Below, piece by piece: positions 25,660 through 33,960 of a stretch of DNA of 64,000 bases. The stretch covers positions 100,341 to 164,340 of the forward strand of contig JAOEVD010000002.1 of NCBI GenBank assembly GCA_028383305.1. The letters run 5' to 3'. Each line of letters starts with the position of its first letter. The stretch's first letter is position 1. Origin of the DNA: Candidatus Puniceispirillum sp. Its GTDB lineage: Bacteria; Pseudomonadota; Alphaproteobacteria; Puniceispirillales; Puniceispirillaceae. A program made the translations under genes and the position numbers. Under the pieces are notes generated by a model. It ran no database searches. It was not told the origin of the DNA and saw only the letters and a list, made by a program, of their open reading frames with translations.

Positions 25660-26931
25660 ATGTATGCGCTTGCAATATTCTCCTCGCTCCTTTTGTTGCT
25701 CATGTCGGTGCCGATCTTTTTGGTATTTGGTATCGGCAGTTCAGCCGCGGCCATTCTCGGTCTTGGCCTGCCCTGGTCAACTTTGATTCAGGTCTCCTTT
25801 GGCGCGATGACAAAGCACATTCTGGTTGCCGTACCTTTGTTCATTTTTGCTGGGATGGTGATGCTCCGCGGCGGTGCTGCTAAACGCCTGGTGGATTTTG
25901 CCACGGCGCTTGTTGGCCATTGGCCGGGCGGTCTTGGCATTGCCATGGTTATCGCCATGGGGTTTTTTGCCGCTTTCTGTGGCTCCATTCTGGCCGCCAT
26001 CACGGCTGTTGGCACGATCATGATGCCAAAGATGCTCGAGCAGGGGTACCCCAGACCTTTTGTTATTGTTCTTGCGGCCTCGGCCGCGCTTCTCGAAGCT
26101 CTGATCCCTCCCTCAAATGCTGCGATATTGTTTAGCGCTCTCACCAATGTTCCGGTCTCGCAGACTTTTGCTGCTGGAGTGATCCCGGGACTGATCCTTC
26201 TTGCCTTTATGGTCATTGTTGTCCTGATCAAATGCCGCAACATCCGCAACCCGGAACGAGCTTCTGCGGCGGAACGCTGGCGTAGCTTTCTAGGCGCGCT
26301 GCCCGGACTATTCACCCCGATCATCATTCTTGGCGGCATTTATGCTGGCCTGCTGACCCCATCTGAGTCAGCAGCAGTTGCCGGTGTTTGGGCGATTGTG
26401 ATGGGATTTTTTATCTACCGGGAACTGACCTTCACATCGCTGTGCCTTGCGCTAAAAGAAACGGCGACGATCACAGCGATCATTTTCGTCATCATTGCGA
26501 CCGCCACCTTTCTCAGCGTGGTCCTGACTTACAGCCAGATCCCGCAACAGATCGTCAGTTATTTCACCGATATGGGCGCGACGTTTGCGCTGTTCTGGGT
26601 GGCGCTTGCGATCATTTGCCTGCTGCTTGGAACCTTTGTCGAGATCGTTCCAGTTTTCTATCTCACCGTTCCGATATTTGCCGCGATCACTCTGTCATTC
26701 AACCAGAGCCTGCTGCATCTGTATGTGGTGTTCGTTGCCTTTGCCGGAATCGGTATGATTACCCCGCCGGTCTGTGTTGGTATTTATACAAGCGCCAGCG
26801 TTATTCAGGAAAACCCGGCCAAGGCATTCCGCGAGGTACCACTTTTTGTTGCCGTTGGCATTCTTTATGGGATTTTGATGATCCTGATTCCTGAAGCCTC
26901 CACCTGGCTCCCGTCTTTGCTAACCCGATAA
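25660..26931 (+). CDS. TRAP transporter large membrane subunit (DctM family)
   Basis: This 423-aa protein with about 12 membrane helices is the ion-coupled translocation channel of the TRAP importer. The family pattern includes 'AVPLFIFAGMVMLRGG', 'GLGIAMVIAMGFFAAFCGSILAAITAVGTIMMPKM', 'LIPPSNAAILFSALTNVPVSQTFAAGVIPGL' and 'GMITPPVCVGIYTSASV'. It is separated from dctQ by three bases and closes the operon. The substrate is unknown, but the genes on the other side of the shared promoter region (S51, MttB family) make a methylated amine or peptide-linked compound a reasonable guess. Confidence 0.93.
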   Translation: MYALAIFSSLLLLLMSVPIFLVFGIGSSAAAILGLGLPWSTLIQVSFGAMTKHILVAVPLFIFAGMVMLRGGAAKRLVDFATALVGHWPGGLGIAMVIAMGFFAAFCGSILAAITAVGTIMMPKMLEQGYPRPFVIVLAASAALLEALIPPSNAAILFSALTNVPVSQTFAAGVIPGLILLAFMVIVVLIKCRNIRNPERASAAERWRSFLGALPGLFTPIIILGGIYAGLLTPSESAAVAGVWAIVMGFFIYRELTFTSLCLALKETATITAIIFVIIATATFLSVVLTYSQIPQQIVSYFTDMGATFALFWVALAIICLLLGTFVEIVPVFYLTVPIFAAITLSFNQSLLHLYVVFVAFAGIGMITPPVCVGIYTSASVIQENPAKAFREVPLFVAVGILYGILMILIPEASTWLPSLLTR

Positions 26932-27401
26932 AGATCCGATAAGTCTCTCTGCCCCAATAGATAGCTAGATAGAATGTAACCTTGAAGCGTTAGTTCATCG
27001 TTAGAACTTTGGATGGCTTCATCATTATCACAACAACGGACAACAGCCACCCTGTGAGCTACTCTTTTAAGTAACACTATTTACTGAAGGCATGGGGGGC
27101 GGGGGCTAGACGTTGCAGTCTTTGAGTTTATCACAGATGGAGATGGTGTAGCTGATTCCTATGACATCAATACTAATAAGAACTATAGCAGCTATGCGTA
27201 CCAGCATGCAGGCATATCAACAATGGTACCTCGTCGAATATTTAGATGAGGGGTTTGCAGCAACTAGGTTGCTATCTATTGGCGTACAAACTAGCTAACA
27301 AAACGTGCCTGTTTACTTGTAACACTTAGCCGTTCAGAAACGCTTGTGACGTTGTTTTTTTGTGCCTGTAGGGGAAACATCATCCTGACGGGTGCATCAT
27401 T
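26932..27401. other. Intergenic stretch with a coding-like remnant
   Basis: Of the 706 bases between dctM and the ABC operon, this 470-base part has no complete gene. A plus-strand frame from about 27106 to TGA 27247-27249 reads DVAVFEFITDGDGVADSYDI...AYQHAGISTM, like a fragment with a DGDGVADSYD calcium-binding loop, but it has no start or continuation. The rest shows nothing recognisable and no clear terminator. Confidence 0.3.
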
Positions 27402-27637
27402 AGTCTGAGCAGTTATGCCTCAATAGGCAATCCGAATTAAAAAATAATACCTATACGTTATACAAATGTATTTATTTGCAAATTATATTTGTTATCAATT
27501 ATTGGCAATACCATAGTTACGTGCCAATAATTGGGTAAAGCGAGAGTTTGTCGGTCGACCAATTCTTTGCATAGTCAAGCGCAAGTCACTGATTTATATA
27601 AATTATAAAGGGACTGCATCACGAGGAGGAATTAGCA
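27402..27637 (+). repeat. Regulatory block, copy B (upstream of ABC transporter operon)
   Basis: This is the second copy of the block found at 23801-24033. The shared backbone includes AGTCTGAGCAG, CCTATACGTTAT, the CAAAT-GTATTT-ATTTG inverted repeat, TTGGGTAAA and ATAAAGGGACTGCATxxxGAGGAGGAAT. At the place where copy A has an imperfect CAATTCTTG / CAAAAAATTG pair, copy B has a perfect 12-base inverted repeat, CAATTATTGGCA (27496-27507) / TGCCAATAATTG (27522-27533). It is probably a promoter with operator sites derived by duplication. Confidence 0.8.
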
Positions 27638-29116
27638 ATGAAAAAATACCTTATTGCAGCAACACTGATGGTGTTAGCTAGTGGCGGTGCAATCGCTGCG
27701 CCAAGCGGCACTTTCAAACAGGCCCATGAATATGGGTTTGGCGACAAATCCAGCCTTGATCCGGCATCACGCGGCCGTGTCATGCAGATTACGGAAAAGC
27801 TGATGAGCCGCCTTATCCGACCAGACATGAAAGGATCACCAAGCCCGGATCTTGCCGTTTCATGGTCAGCAAATTCACAAGCCACCGAATGGACCTTGAA
27901 ATTGCGCGATGGCGTTAAATTTCACGATGGCAGTACCTTTGATTCTGGCGATGTGATTTACACATTCAACCGTGTCCTGAATCCGGAAAATAAATCACCA
28001 GCGCGATCCGCCATCAAGATGATTGAAAAGATGGAAGCGCCAGACAAATCAACAGTAACCTTTAAACTGTCGACACCATTTGCCGATTTACCACTTCAAC
28101 TGATGGATTATCGTTTGCGGATCATCCCAGAGGGATCGGGTGACAGCATCGCAGCATCAGGCATTGGCACTGGCCCGTTTAAGCTGGTAAAATTTGACGC
28201 TGCCGGCACCACCAAGCTTGAAGCCAATATGGATTACTGGGAAGGTGCACCGGGCGTTGCAAACATGGAAATCATCGGCATCGGTGATGGTCAGGCACGC
28301 TTGCAAGCCTTGCTTGGTGGCCAGATTCACTTTGAGGACAAGGTGACCAATCAGCAAAAGCCTATGTTTGCCAGCAATGATAAATTCAAAATGATGGAAG
28401 TGCCAACCGGCAATTGGCGCGGTCTGGTGTTCCGTACTGATGTTGCTCCTTTTACCGACATTCGTGTTCGCCAAGCGGTTCGTATGGCGGCAGATCGTGG
28501 TGAATTGGTCAAGCTTATCATGGGTGGATCGGCCACAATTGCCTGTGACACGCCGGTAAAGCCTGATGACCAATATCGTGCTGATATTGAATGTCCACAA
28601 GATATTGCCGGTGCCAAAAAACTTCTGAGCGAAGCGGGTTTTGCCAACGGTATTGATGTGGAAGTCTATGTTGCAACATTGGAACCAACCTGGCCAACAC
28701 TTGCCGAGGCCTATCAGCAGCAGGCCGCAAAGGCGGGTATCCGGGTGAATATCAAACAGGTACCATCCGATGGATATTGGAAAGACACATGGATGCAAAA
28801 GCCAGTTTCGGCAACACGCTGGAACGAGCGTCCAGCGGATTCGGCCTTGCATGAAATCTATCTTTCAACAGCAAAATGGAACGAATCCTATTACAAGGAT
28901 TCTAATTTTGATGCCCTTCTAGGCAAGGCACGCCGTGAGTTGAATTTTGACAAACGCCGGGCGTTGTATGTTCAGGCACAAGAGCATCTTTATCAAACCG
29001 CTGGTACATTGATTCCCTATCATGTGTCCAAGCTTTATGTGATGGGTGCCAATGTTAACGGCATTGATGCGGTGGAAAACCATTCTATCCGTTGGCATAA
29101 AGTAACGGTCAAATAA
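27638..29116 (+). CDS. ABC transporter substrate-binding protein, peptide/opine type (SBP family 5)
   Basis: This 492-aa periplasmic protein has a clean Sec signal peptide (MKKYLIAATLMVLASGGAIAA, cleavage about residue 21) and the SBP_bac_5 fold, including LAVSWSANSQATEWTLKLRDGVKFHDGSTFDSGDVIYTFNRVLNP at about 68-112, the family signature. AGGAGG lies upstream of the ATG. It is followed by two permeases and a double ATPase. The family binds di/oligopeptides, opines, nickel or sugars, and nothing in the sequence fixes the ligand. Confidence 0.92.
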   Translation: MKKYLIAATLMVLASGGAIAAPSGTFKQAHEYGFGDKSSLDPASRGRVMQITEKLMSRLIRPDMKGSPSPDLAVSWSANSQATEWTLKLRDGVKFHDGSTFDSGDVIYTFNRVLNPENKSPARSAIKMIEKMEAPDKSTVTFKLSTPFADLPLQLMDYRLRIIPEGSGDSIAASGIGTGPFKLVKFDAAGTTKLEANMDYWEGAPGVANMEIIGIGDGQARLQALLGGQIHFEDKVTNQQKPMFASNDKFKMMEVPTGNWRGLVFRTDVAPFTDIRVRQAVRMAADRGELVKLIMGGSATIACDTPVKPDDQYRADIECPQDIAGAKKLLSEAGFANGIDVEVYVATLEPTWPTLAEAYQQQAAKAGIRVNIKQVPSDGYWKDTWMQKPVSATRWNERPADSALHEIYLSTAKWNESYYKDSNFDALLGKARRELNFDKRRALYVQAQEHLYQTAGTLIPYHVSKLYVMGANVNGIDAVENHSIRWHKVTVK

Positions 29117-29224
29117 TTGGGCTTATTCATCTAAACATGATGGGGTCAGCTTGATGGCGCAACACGCTGTAGAGCTGGCCCTTTTTCATGCGAACCAAAC
29201 CAACGAGCAAAAGGTGGATGCGCT

Positions 29225-30184
29225 GTGCTTTTCATGCTGATAAGACGGGTTTTACTTGGTGGCGTGACGGTGTGTATTGTTTCTCTCATCATTTTTGCTG
29301 GTGTTGAGATGCTCCCAGGCGATGCTTGCACTCAGTTTCTTGGTGAATATCAGGCGGATGAAGAGCTTCTTGCTCAATGCCGCAAGGACCTTGATCTAAA
29401 CCGGCCGGCGATTGACCGCTTTGCCGAATGGACACAGGGCGCGATTACTGGCGATCTTGGTCTTGCCGCCGATGGTACAACCAAAATCAGCACAATTGTC
29501 GGCGACCGGCTGAAAAATTCTCTGCTTCTTGCTTTCTGCGCCATGGCTGTAGGCATTCCGCTGGCGCTGCTTCTTGGTGTTGTCAGTGGGCTATGGCGTG
29601 ACCGCCTTCCCGATATCATTGCCTCAACTCTGGCTATTTTTGCCATGACCATTCCCGAATTTGTTTCGGCAACATTACTTATTCTTGTGCTCAGCGTCTG
29701 GCTTGGCTGGCTGCCCGGCATTGTCCTGACCTCGGCAGCGGCACCGGCAAGCGAATTCTTTCCTGAAATTTTGCTGCCGGTGATCGTTTTATCCTTTGTG
29801 ATGTGCGCTCATATCATGCGCATGGTGCGCTCATCAGTTATCGATGTGATGGCCAGCGACTATGTTCAGATGGCAACTTTGAAAGGCGTTCCCTATTGGC
29901 AGATGGTGTTTCGGCACGCGCTTCCTAACGCGTTACTGCCGGCGATCAATGTTGTGGCATTGACCATTGCCTGGTTGCTTGGCGGTGTTGTTGTGATCGA
30001 AGTCGTTTTCAACTATCCAGGCCTTGGACGGCTGATGATTGATTCAATTTCTGACCGAAACCTGCCGGTTGTGCAGTCAATCGCACTGATCGTTGCCAGC
30101 GTCTATGTATGTGTGAATCTTGCAGCGGATCTGTTGACGATGATTGCCAATCCCAAACTCCGTACGATGTATATGAGAAAATAA
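29225..30184 (+). CDS. ABC transporter permease, DppB-like
   Basis: This 319-aa inner-membrane permease has the DppB/OppB N-terminal helix (RRVLLGGVTVCIVSLIIFAGVEMLPGDAC), an extended periplasmic loop (about 40-90) and the EAA cytoplasmic loop 'ASDYVQMATLKGVPYWQMVFRHALPNALLP' about residues 215-244. The GTG start is preceded by AGGTGG. Its stop overlaps the next permease start by one base (TAATG). Confidence 0.92.
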   Translation: MLFMLIRRVLLGGVTVCIVSLIIFAGVEMLPGDACTQFLGEYQADEELLAQCRKDLDLNRPAIDRFAEWTQGAITGDLGLAADGTTKISTIVGDRLKNSLLLAFCAMAVGIPLALLLGVVSGLWRDRLPDIIASTLAIFAMTIPEFVSATLLILVLSVWLGWLPGIVLTSAAAPASEFFPEILLPVIVLSFVMCAHIMRMVRSSVIDVMASDYVQMATLKGVPYWQMVFRHALPNALLPAINVVALTIAWLLGGVVVIEVVFNYPGLGRLMIDSISDRNLPVVQSIALIVASVYVCVNLAADLLTMIANPKLRTMYMRK

Positions 30185-31068
30185 TGACCGTATCTTCTAC
30201 CAGCCATCAGCAGGAACATGGTCGTTTTATGACGGTCATGAAGGATATTCTGGCACGGCCATCAGGGCTTATTGGCCTGACTTTGGTGCTTTTTCATATT
30301 CTGCTCGCACTGCTAAGCCCCTCGATTGCGCCATATGATTTCAAATTACAGAATTCGAGCTTGATGCTAAGCCCGCCGTCCAGCGAACATTGGCTTGGCG
30401 CTGATCATCTGGGGCGGGATATTTTGTCACGCACTTTGATGGGTGGGCGCGAGGCCTTGCTTGTGACCGGCATTGCAACACCGCTTGCCGTGATCTGGGG
30501 CGGTTTTATTGGCATTTTATTTGGGCTTGTCGGTGGCCGTGTTGATGAAGTGCTGATGCGGATCGTCGACGCGTTCCTGTCATTGCCGTGGATTCTCAAA
30601 ATGCTGGTCTTGATTGTCACCTTCGGCACCGGTATTGGCGTGCTGATCCCAACCTTGACATTCTTTTACGGGATTCCGGTGATACGCGTTGCCCGCGCCG
30701 CAACACATGACATCATCGCGCGCGATTTTGTTTGGGCGGCAAAGGCGCGAGGTCATAGCCGGATCAGCATTATCTGGCGCGAACTTCTACCCAATGTTCT
30801 TGATACATTGATGGTTGAAGGTGCTATGCGTTGGTCATGGATGTTACTGGCATTTTCCTCGCTTTCCTTTCTTGGTTTTGGCGTGTCGCCGCCAATTCCT
30901 GATTGGGGATTGATGATTTCGGATGCGCGCGGCTTTATGTCCTTTGCCCCATGGGGCGTGATCGCACCGGTCATTGGCCTGTCATCACTGATTATTGGCA
31001 TTAACCTGTCTGCCGATGCCTTGGCCAAGGCGCTTGGCATTGACCGCGCACAAAAGGCACCTATGTAA
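30184..31068 (+). CDS. ABC transporter permease, DppC-like
   Basis: The ATG at 30184 (MTVSSTSHQQEHG) overlaps the previous stop and gives 294 aa. The longer track ORF is an artefact inside dppB-like. The protein shows the OppC_N helix (LARPSGLIGLTLVLFHILLALLSPSIAPYD), 'EHWLGADHLGRDILSRTLMGGREALLVTG' and the EAA loop 'ARDFVWAAKARGHSRISIIWRELLPNVLDTL'. It pairs with the DppB-like subunit as the heterodimeric channel. Confidence 0.92.
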   Translation: MTVSSTSHQQEHGRFMTVMKDILARPSGLIGLTLVLFHILLALLSPSIAPYDFKLQNSSLMLSPPSSEHWLGADHLGRDILSRTLMGGREALLVTGIATPLAVIWGGFIGILFGLVGGRVDEVLMRIVDAFLSLPWILKMLVLIVTFGTGIGVLIPTLTFFYGIPVIRVARAATHDIIARDFVWAAKARGHSRISIIWRELLPNVLDTLMVEGAMRWSWMLLAFSSLSFLGFGVSPPIPDWGLMISDARGFMSFAPWGVIAPVIGLSSLIIGINLSADALAKALGIDRAQKAPM

Positions 31069-31069
31069 A

Positions 31070-33082
31070 ATGCCACAAAGTCCATTCATTGACATAAAGA
31101 ATCTCTCCGTTGGTTATACCAGTCGAAGCGGCAAAACCATTCCGGTTCTTCGTGATGTAAATCTAAGCATTACCAGAGGTGATAGCATCGGGCTTGTTGG
31201 GGAAAGCGGATCTGGGAAAAGCACCTTGGCGCTGGCCGCAATGGGGTATTTCAAACGTGGGCTTCATGTAATTTCAGGACAGGTTCAGTTTGACGGGATC
31301 GACATGCTGAATATTGAGCGTAATGCCCTGCAACGTCTTCGTGGGGGGCGGCTTGCGCTGATCCCGCAAAATTCAGGTCAGTCCTTGACTCCGAATCTGC
31401 GTATTGGACAGCAGATCACCGAAGCCTTGCGCCTGCATAGCGATCTTCCGGCAACTAGCTTTGACGCAGGTGTCATTGATCTTTTAAGTCAAGTTCGCCT
31501 CCCAGATCCGGTTGGGCTTACCGATCGCTATCCACATGAGTTATCGGGTGGCCAACAACAGCGGGTGGCCATTGCAATGGCGCTTGCCAGCAACCCTGAG
31601 GCGTTGCTCCTTGACGAGCCAACCACCGGTCTTGATGTCACCACGCAAGCCCATATCATGGAGCTGCTTCGTGATTTGGCAAAAGACCGAAATCTTGCGA
31701 TGCTGTATGTCAGCCATGATCTTGGCGCAATCGCACGCGTCTGCAACAAAGTCATGGTGATGTATGCTGGCGAAACCGTCCTGACCGGTAGCGCAAAGCA
31801 GGTGCTTTTATCGCCGCGTCACCCCTATGCACATGGTCTACTGGCATCAATACCACGGTTGAATGAAACCAGCCTGCCACAGGCACTGGACGGGCGACCA
31901 CCAATGCCGAGCGAAACCATTATGGGCTGCGCTTTTGCTGATCGGTGCAAGCTGGCTGATCGAACCTGCTATTCATCATCACCGCCACTGAACCATCTTG
32001 AAACTGGCGAGGCCGTTCGCTGTTTTCATCATGACCAGATCGGCCAGCTCAATCAAAAGACTGAGAAATCAGCAAGGTCAAATCCCGTTGCCGCGGATAA
32101 GGACACTGCGCTTTCACTTGCCAATCTGGCGGTTAGCTATAGCCGGCCCAGACTTTTGTCAAAGCTGTTTGCACTGCAAGACACCCCGCCAAGCACCGTA
32201 GACCGGATCACGATTGACATAAAAAAGGGCGAGACATTGGGGCTGGTTGGCGAGAGCGGCAGTGGCAAGTCAACCATCTTGAAAACCATTGCCGGAATGG
32301 TGCCAGCGCAATCAGGCAACATCATTTTGAACCAGACCGAACCATTGGACACGATGGTTGAAAAACGGCCAGCAGCCTATCTTCGTCAAGTGCAAATCAT
32401 CTTTCAGAACCCTGATGATAGCCTTAATCCGCGTCATACGGTTGCCCAGATTCTGGCGCAGCCGCTTCGTCTCTATTACGGGCTTTCCGGCACGCCCCTT
32501 CGTGACCGTAGCATCGCCATCCTTGAACAGGTTCGGCTTGGCGAACATTATCTCGAACGCCTTCCAAGCCAGCTTTCGGGCGGTGAAAAGCAACGTGTTG
32601 CAATCGCCCGCGCTTTTGCTGCAGACCCGGAAATCATACTTTGTGACGAGGTGACGTCGGCACTTGATGTATCGGTACAGGCGGCCGTGCTTGATCTTCT
32701 TGATGTGTTGAAACGGCAAGATGGAACAACCTATATTTTCGTGTCACATGATCTTGCTGTGGTGAAGGCAATTTCAGATCGGGTGGCGGTTTTATATCAG
32801 GGTCGTATTTGTGAAATTGGCCCCGTTGCTGCGGTTTATTCGGCGCCTTTCCACCCCTATACCGATGCGCTTCTTGGGGCGGTGCTGGAACCTGATCCAG
32901 ATGTTGCGCCGCGTCTGAAGGCTGATGATGCGGTTGAATTATCACCACCCAACTTGGGCTGCCCGTTCCAGCGCCGATGCCCACGCAAGCTTGGTAGCAT
33001 CTGCGAAACCAATATACCCACTGCACAGGAAATCGCACCCGGGCATATCATCCATTGCCATATTTCGCAGGTTGATCTGTAA
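31070..33082 (+). CDS. Fused double ATPase of peptide-type ABC transporter (DppD-DppF-like)
   Basis: This 670-aa protein has two complete ABC domains. The first has Walker A GESGSGKSTLAL (about 44-55), signature LSGGQQQRVAIAMAL (about 160) and Walker B LLLDEPTTGLD. The second has GESGSGKSTILK (about 394), signature LSGGEKQRVAIARAF (about 502) and ILCDEVTSALD. Each domain ends in the oligopeptide-transporter C-terminal extension with Cys-rich 'GCAFADRCKLADRTC' and 'GCPFQRRCPRKLGSIC', probable 4Fe-4S-binding motifs of the OppD/F type. The ATG at 31070, one base after the permease stop, is preferred over the track start. Fusion of DppD and DppF into one chain is known but less common than two genes. 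Confidence 0.93.
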   Translation: MPQSPFIDIKNLSVGYTSRSGKTIPVLRDVNLSITRGDSIGLVGESGSGKSTLALAAMGYFKRGLHVISGQVQFDGIDMLNIERNALQRLRGGRLALIPQNSGQSLTPNLRIGQQITEALRLHSDLPATSFDAGVIDLLSQVRLPDPVGLTDRYPHELSGGQQQRVAIAMALASNPEALLLDEPTTGLDVTTQAHIMELLRDLAKDRNLAMLYVSHDLGAIARVCNKVMVMYAGETVLTGSAKQVLLSPRHPYAHGLLASIPRLNETSLPQALDGRPPMPSETIMGCAFADRCKLADRTCYSSSPPLNHLETGEAVRCFHHDQIGQLNQKTEKSARSNPVAADKDTALSLANLAVSYSRPRLLSKLFALQDTPPSTVDRITIDIKKGETLGLVGESGSGKSTILKTIAGMVPAQSGNIILNQTEPLDTMVEKRPAAYLRQVQIIFQNPDDSLNPRHTVAQILAQPLRLYYGLSGTPLRDRSIAILEQVRLGEHYLERLPSQLSGGEKQRVAIARAFAADPEIILCDEVTSALDVSVQAAVLDLLDVLKRQDGTTYIFVSHDLAVVKAISDRVAVLYQGRICEIGPVAAVYSAPFHPYTDALLGAVLEPDPDVAPRLKADDAVELSPPNLGCPFQRRCPRKLGSICETNIPTAQEIAPGHIIHCHISQVDL

Positions 33083-33107
33083 TTCCGCCGCTAAAGAGGC
33101 TTATCAA

Positions 33108-33833
33108 ATGATCCAGAATCTTCGCGCTTTATTGGCACCAACAGGCAGGCTTCGGGTTGGTATAAATATGGCTAATTTCCTGCTGGTAACAGGCCAGCAC
33201 CCCGATGGCACACCAGACGGGGTTTCGCCTGATCTTGCCCGCCAGATTGCCCATAAACTCGATGTGCCTTGTGACTTCATCTGTTTTGAAAATCCTGGCC
33301 AATTGGCCGATGGCGTGAATGACAATATTTGGGATATTGGCAATATTGCTGTCGAGCCCGCCCGTGCCAAACATATTGCCTTCACGCGGCCCTATGTTCA
33401 GATCGATGCCAATTTCATGGTTCACAAGAATGATCCCTATCGCACGAATGCCGAAATCGATCAGCGCGGCATTTCCATCGCCGCCTATGGACGCAGTGCT
33501 TATGATCTGTGGCTGACAAGCAATTTTGCAAATGCCGGCATGATCCGAACACCGACAATTGCGGCATCGCATGAATTATTCAAATCTGGGGGCGCGAATG
33601 TTCTGGCGAGCCTGAAGTCAAAATTATTGGACGAGATTGCCACAGACAGCGACTACCGCATTATTGAACCACCTTTCACCAGTGTTTTGCAAGCCTGCGG
33701 CGTCGCCAAGACCAAACAAACAGCCGTTGCGTTTCTCAATAATGTGATTGGCGAGTTGATCGCGAACGGCGGTCTTCAGAACTCACTTGATCAACATCAT
33801 GTTGCCGCTGAACTAACGTTACCACCGCAATAG
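33108..33833 (+). CDS. SBP family 3-like protein without signal peptide
   Basis: The ATG at 33108 with AGAGG upstream gives 241 aa. It has the type II periplasmic-binding fold used for amino-acid receptors: LRVGINMANFLLV, 'PDGVSPDLARQIAHKLDV' and 'IAFTRPYVQIDANFMVHK'. There is no N-terminal hydrophobic segment, so it should stay in the cytoplasm. Cytoplasmic SBP-fold proteins are usually ligand sensors or enzymes (for example cyclohexadienyl-dehydratase-like). It lies 25 bases after the ABC ATPase on the same strand, so it belongs to the operon. It could be a substrate-binding regulator or an enzyme acting on the imported compound; function unknown. Confidence 0.7.
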   Translation: MIQNLRALLAPTGRLRVGINMANFLLVTGQHPDGTPDGVSPDLARQIAHKLDVPCDFICFENPGQLADGVNDNIWDIGNIAVEPARAKHIAFTRPYVQIDANFMVHKNDPYRTNAEIDQRGISIAAYGRSAYDLWLTSNFANAGMIRTPTIAASHELFKSGGANVLASLKSKLLDEIATDSDYRIIEPPFTSVLQACGVAKTKQTAVAFLNNVIGELIANGGLQNSLDQHHVAAELTLPPQ

Positions 33834-33960
33834 GCGGTCTGACCATTGCCAAGCCCCATGACGATGTCTTGCCCCGCATCAAAACGGAAACAGGCTTTTT
33901 TGAAATGCATTTCGGTGGCACAGTAACCACGTTATTATTAGCAGATTGGCAATCGCCGCA

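Noticed and set aside
26388-26894. 168-codon plus-strand ORF inside dctM
   Set aside because: Out-of-frame reading of DctM, rich in His, Cys and Arg; no domain.
28157-28852. 231-codon minus-strand ORF opposite the SBP5 gene
   Set aside because: It is antisense to a clear substrate-binding protein, has Cys/Trp/His-rich unnatural composition and no family motifs; a shadow ORF.
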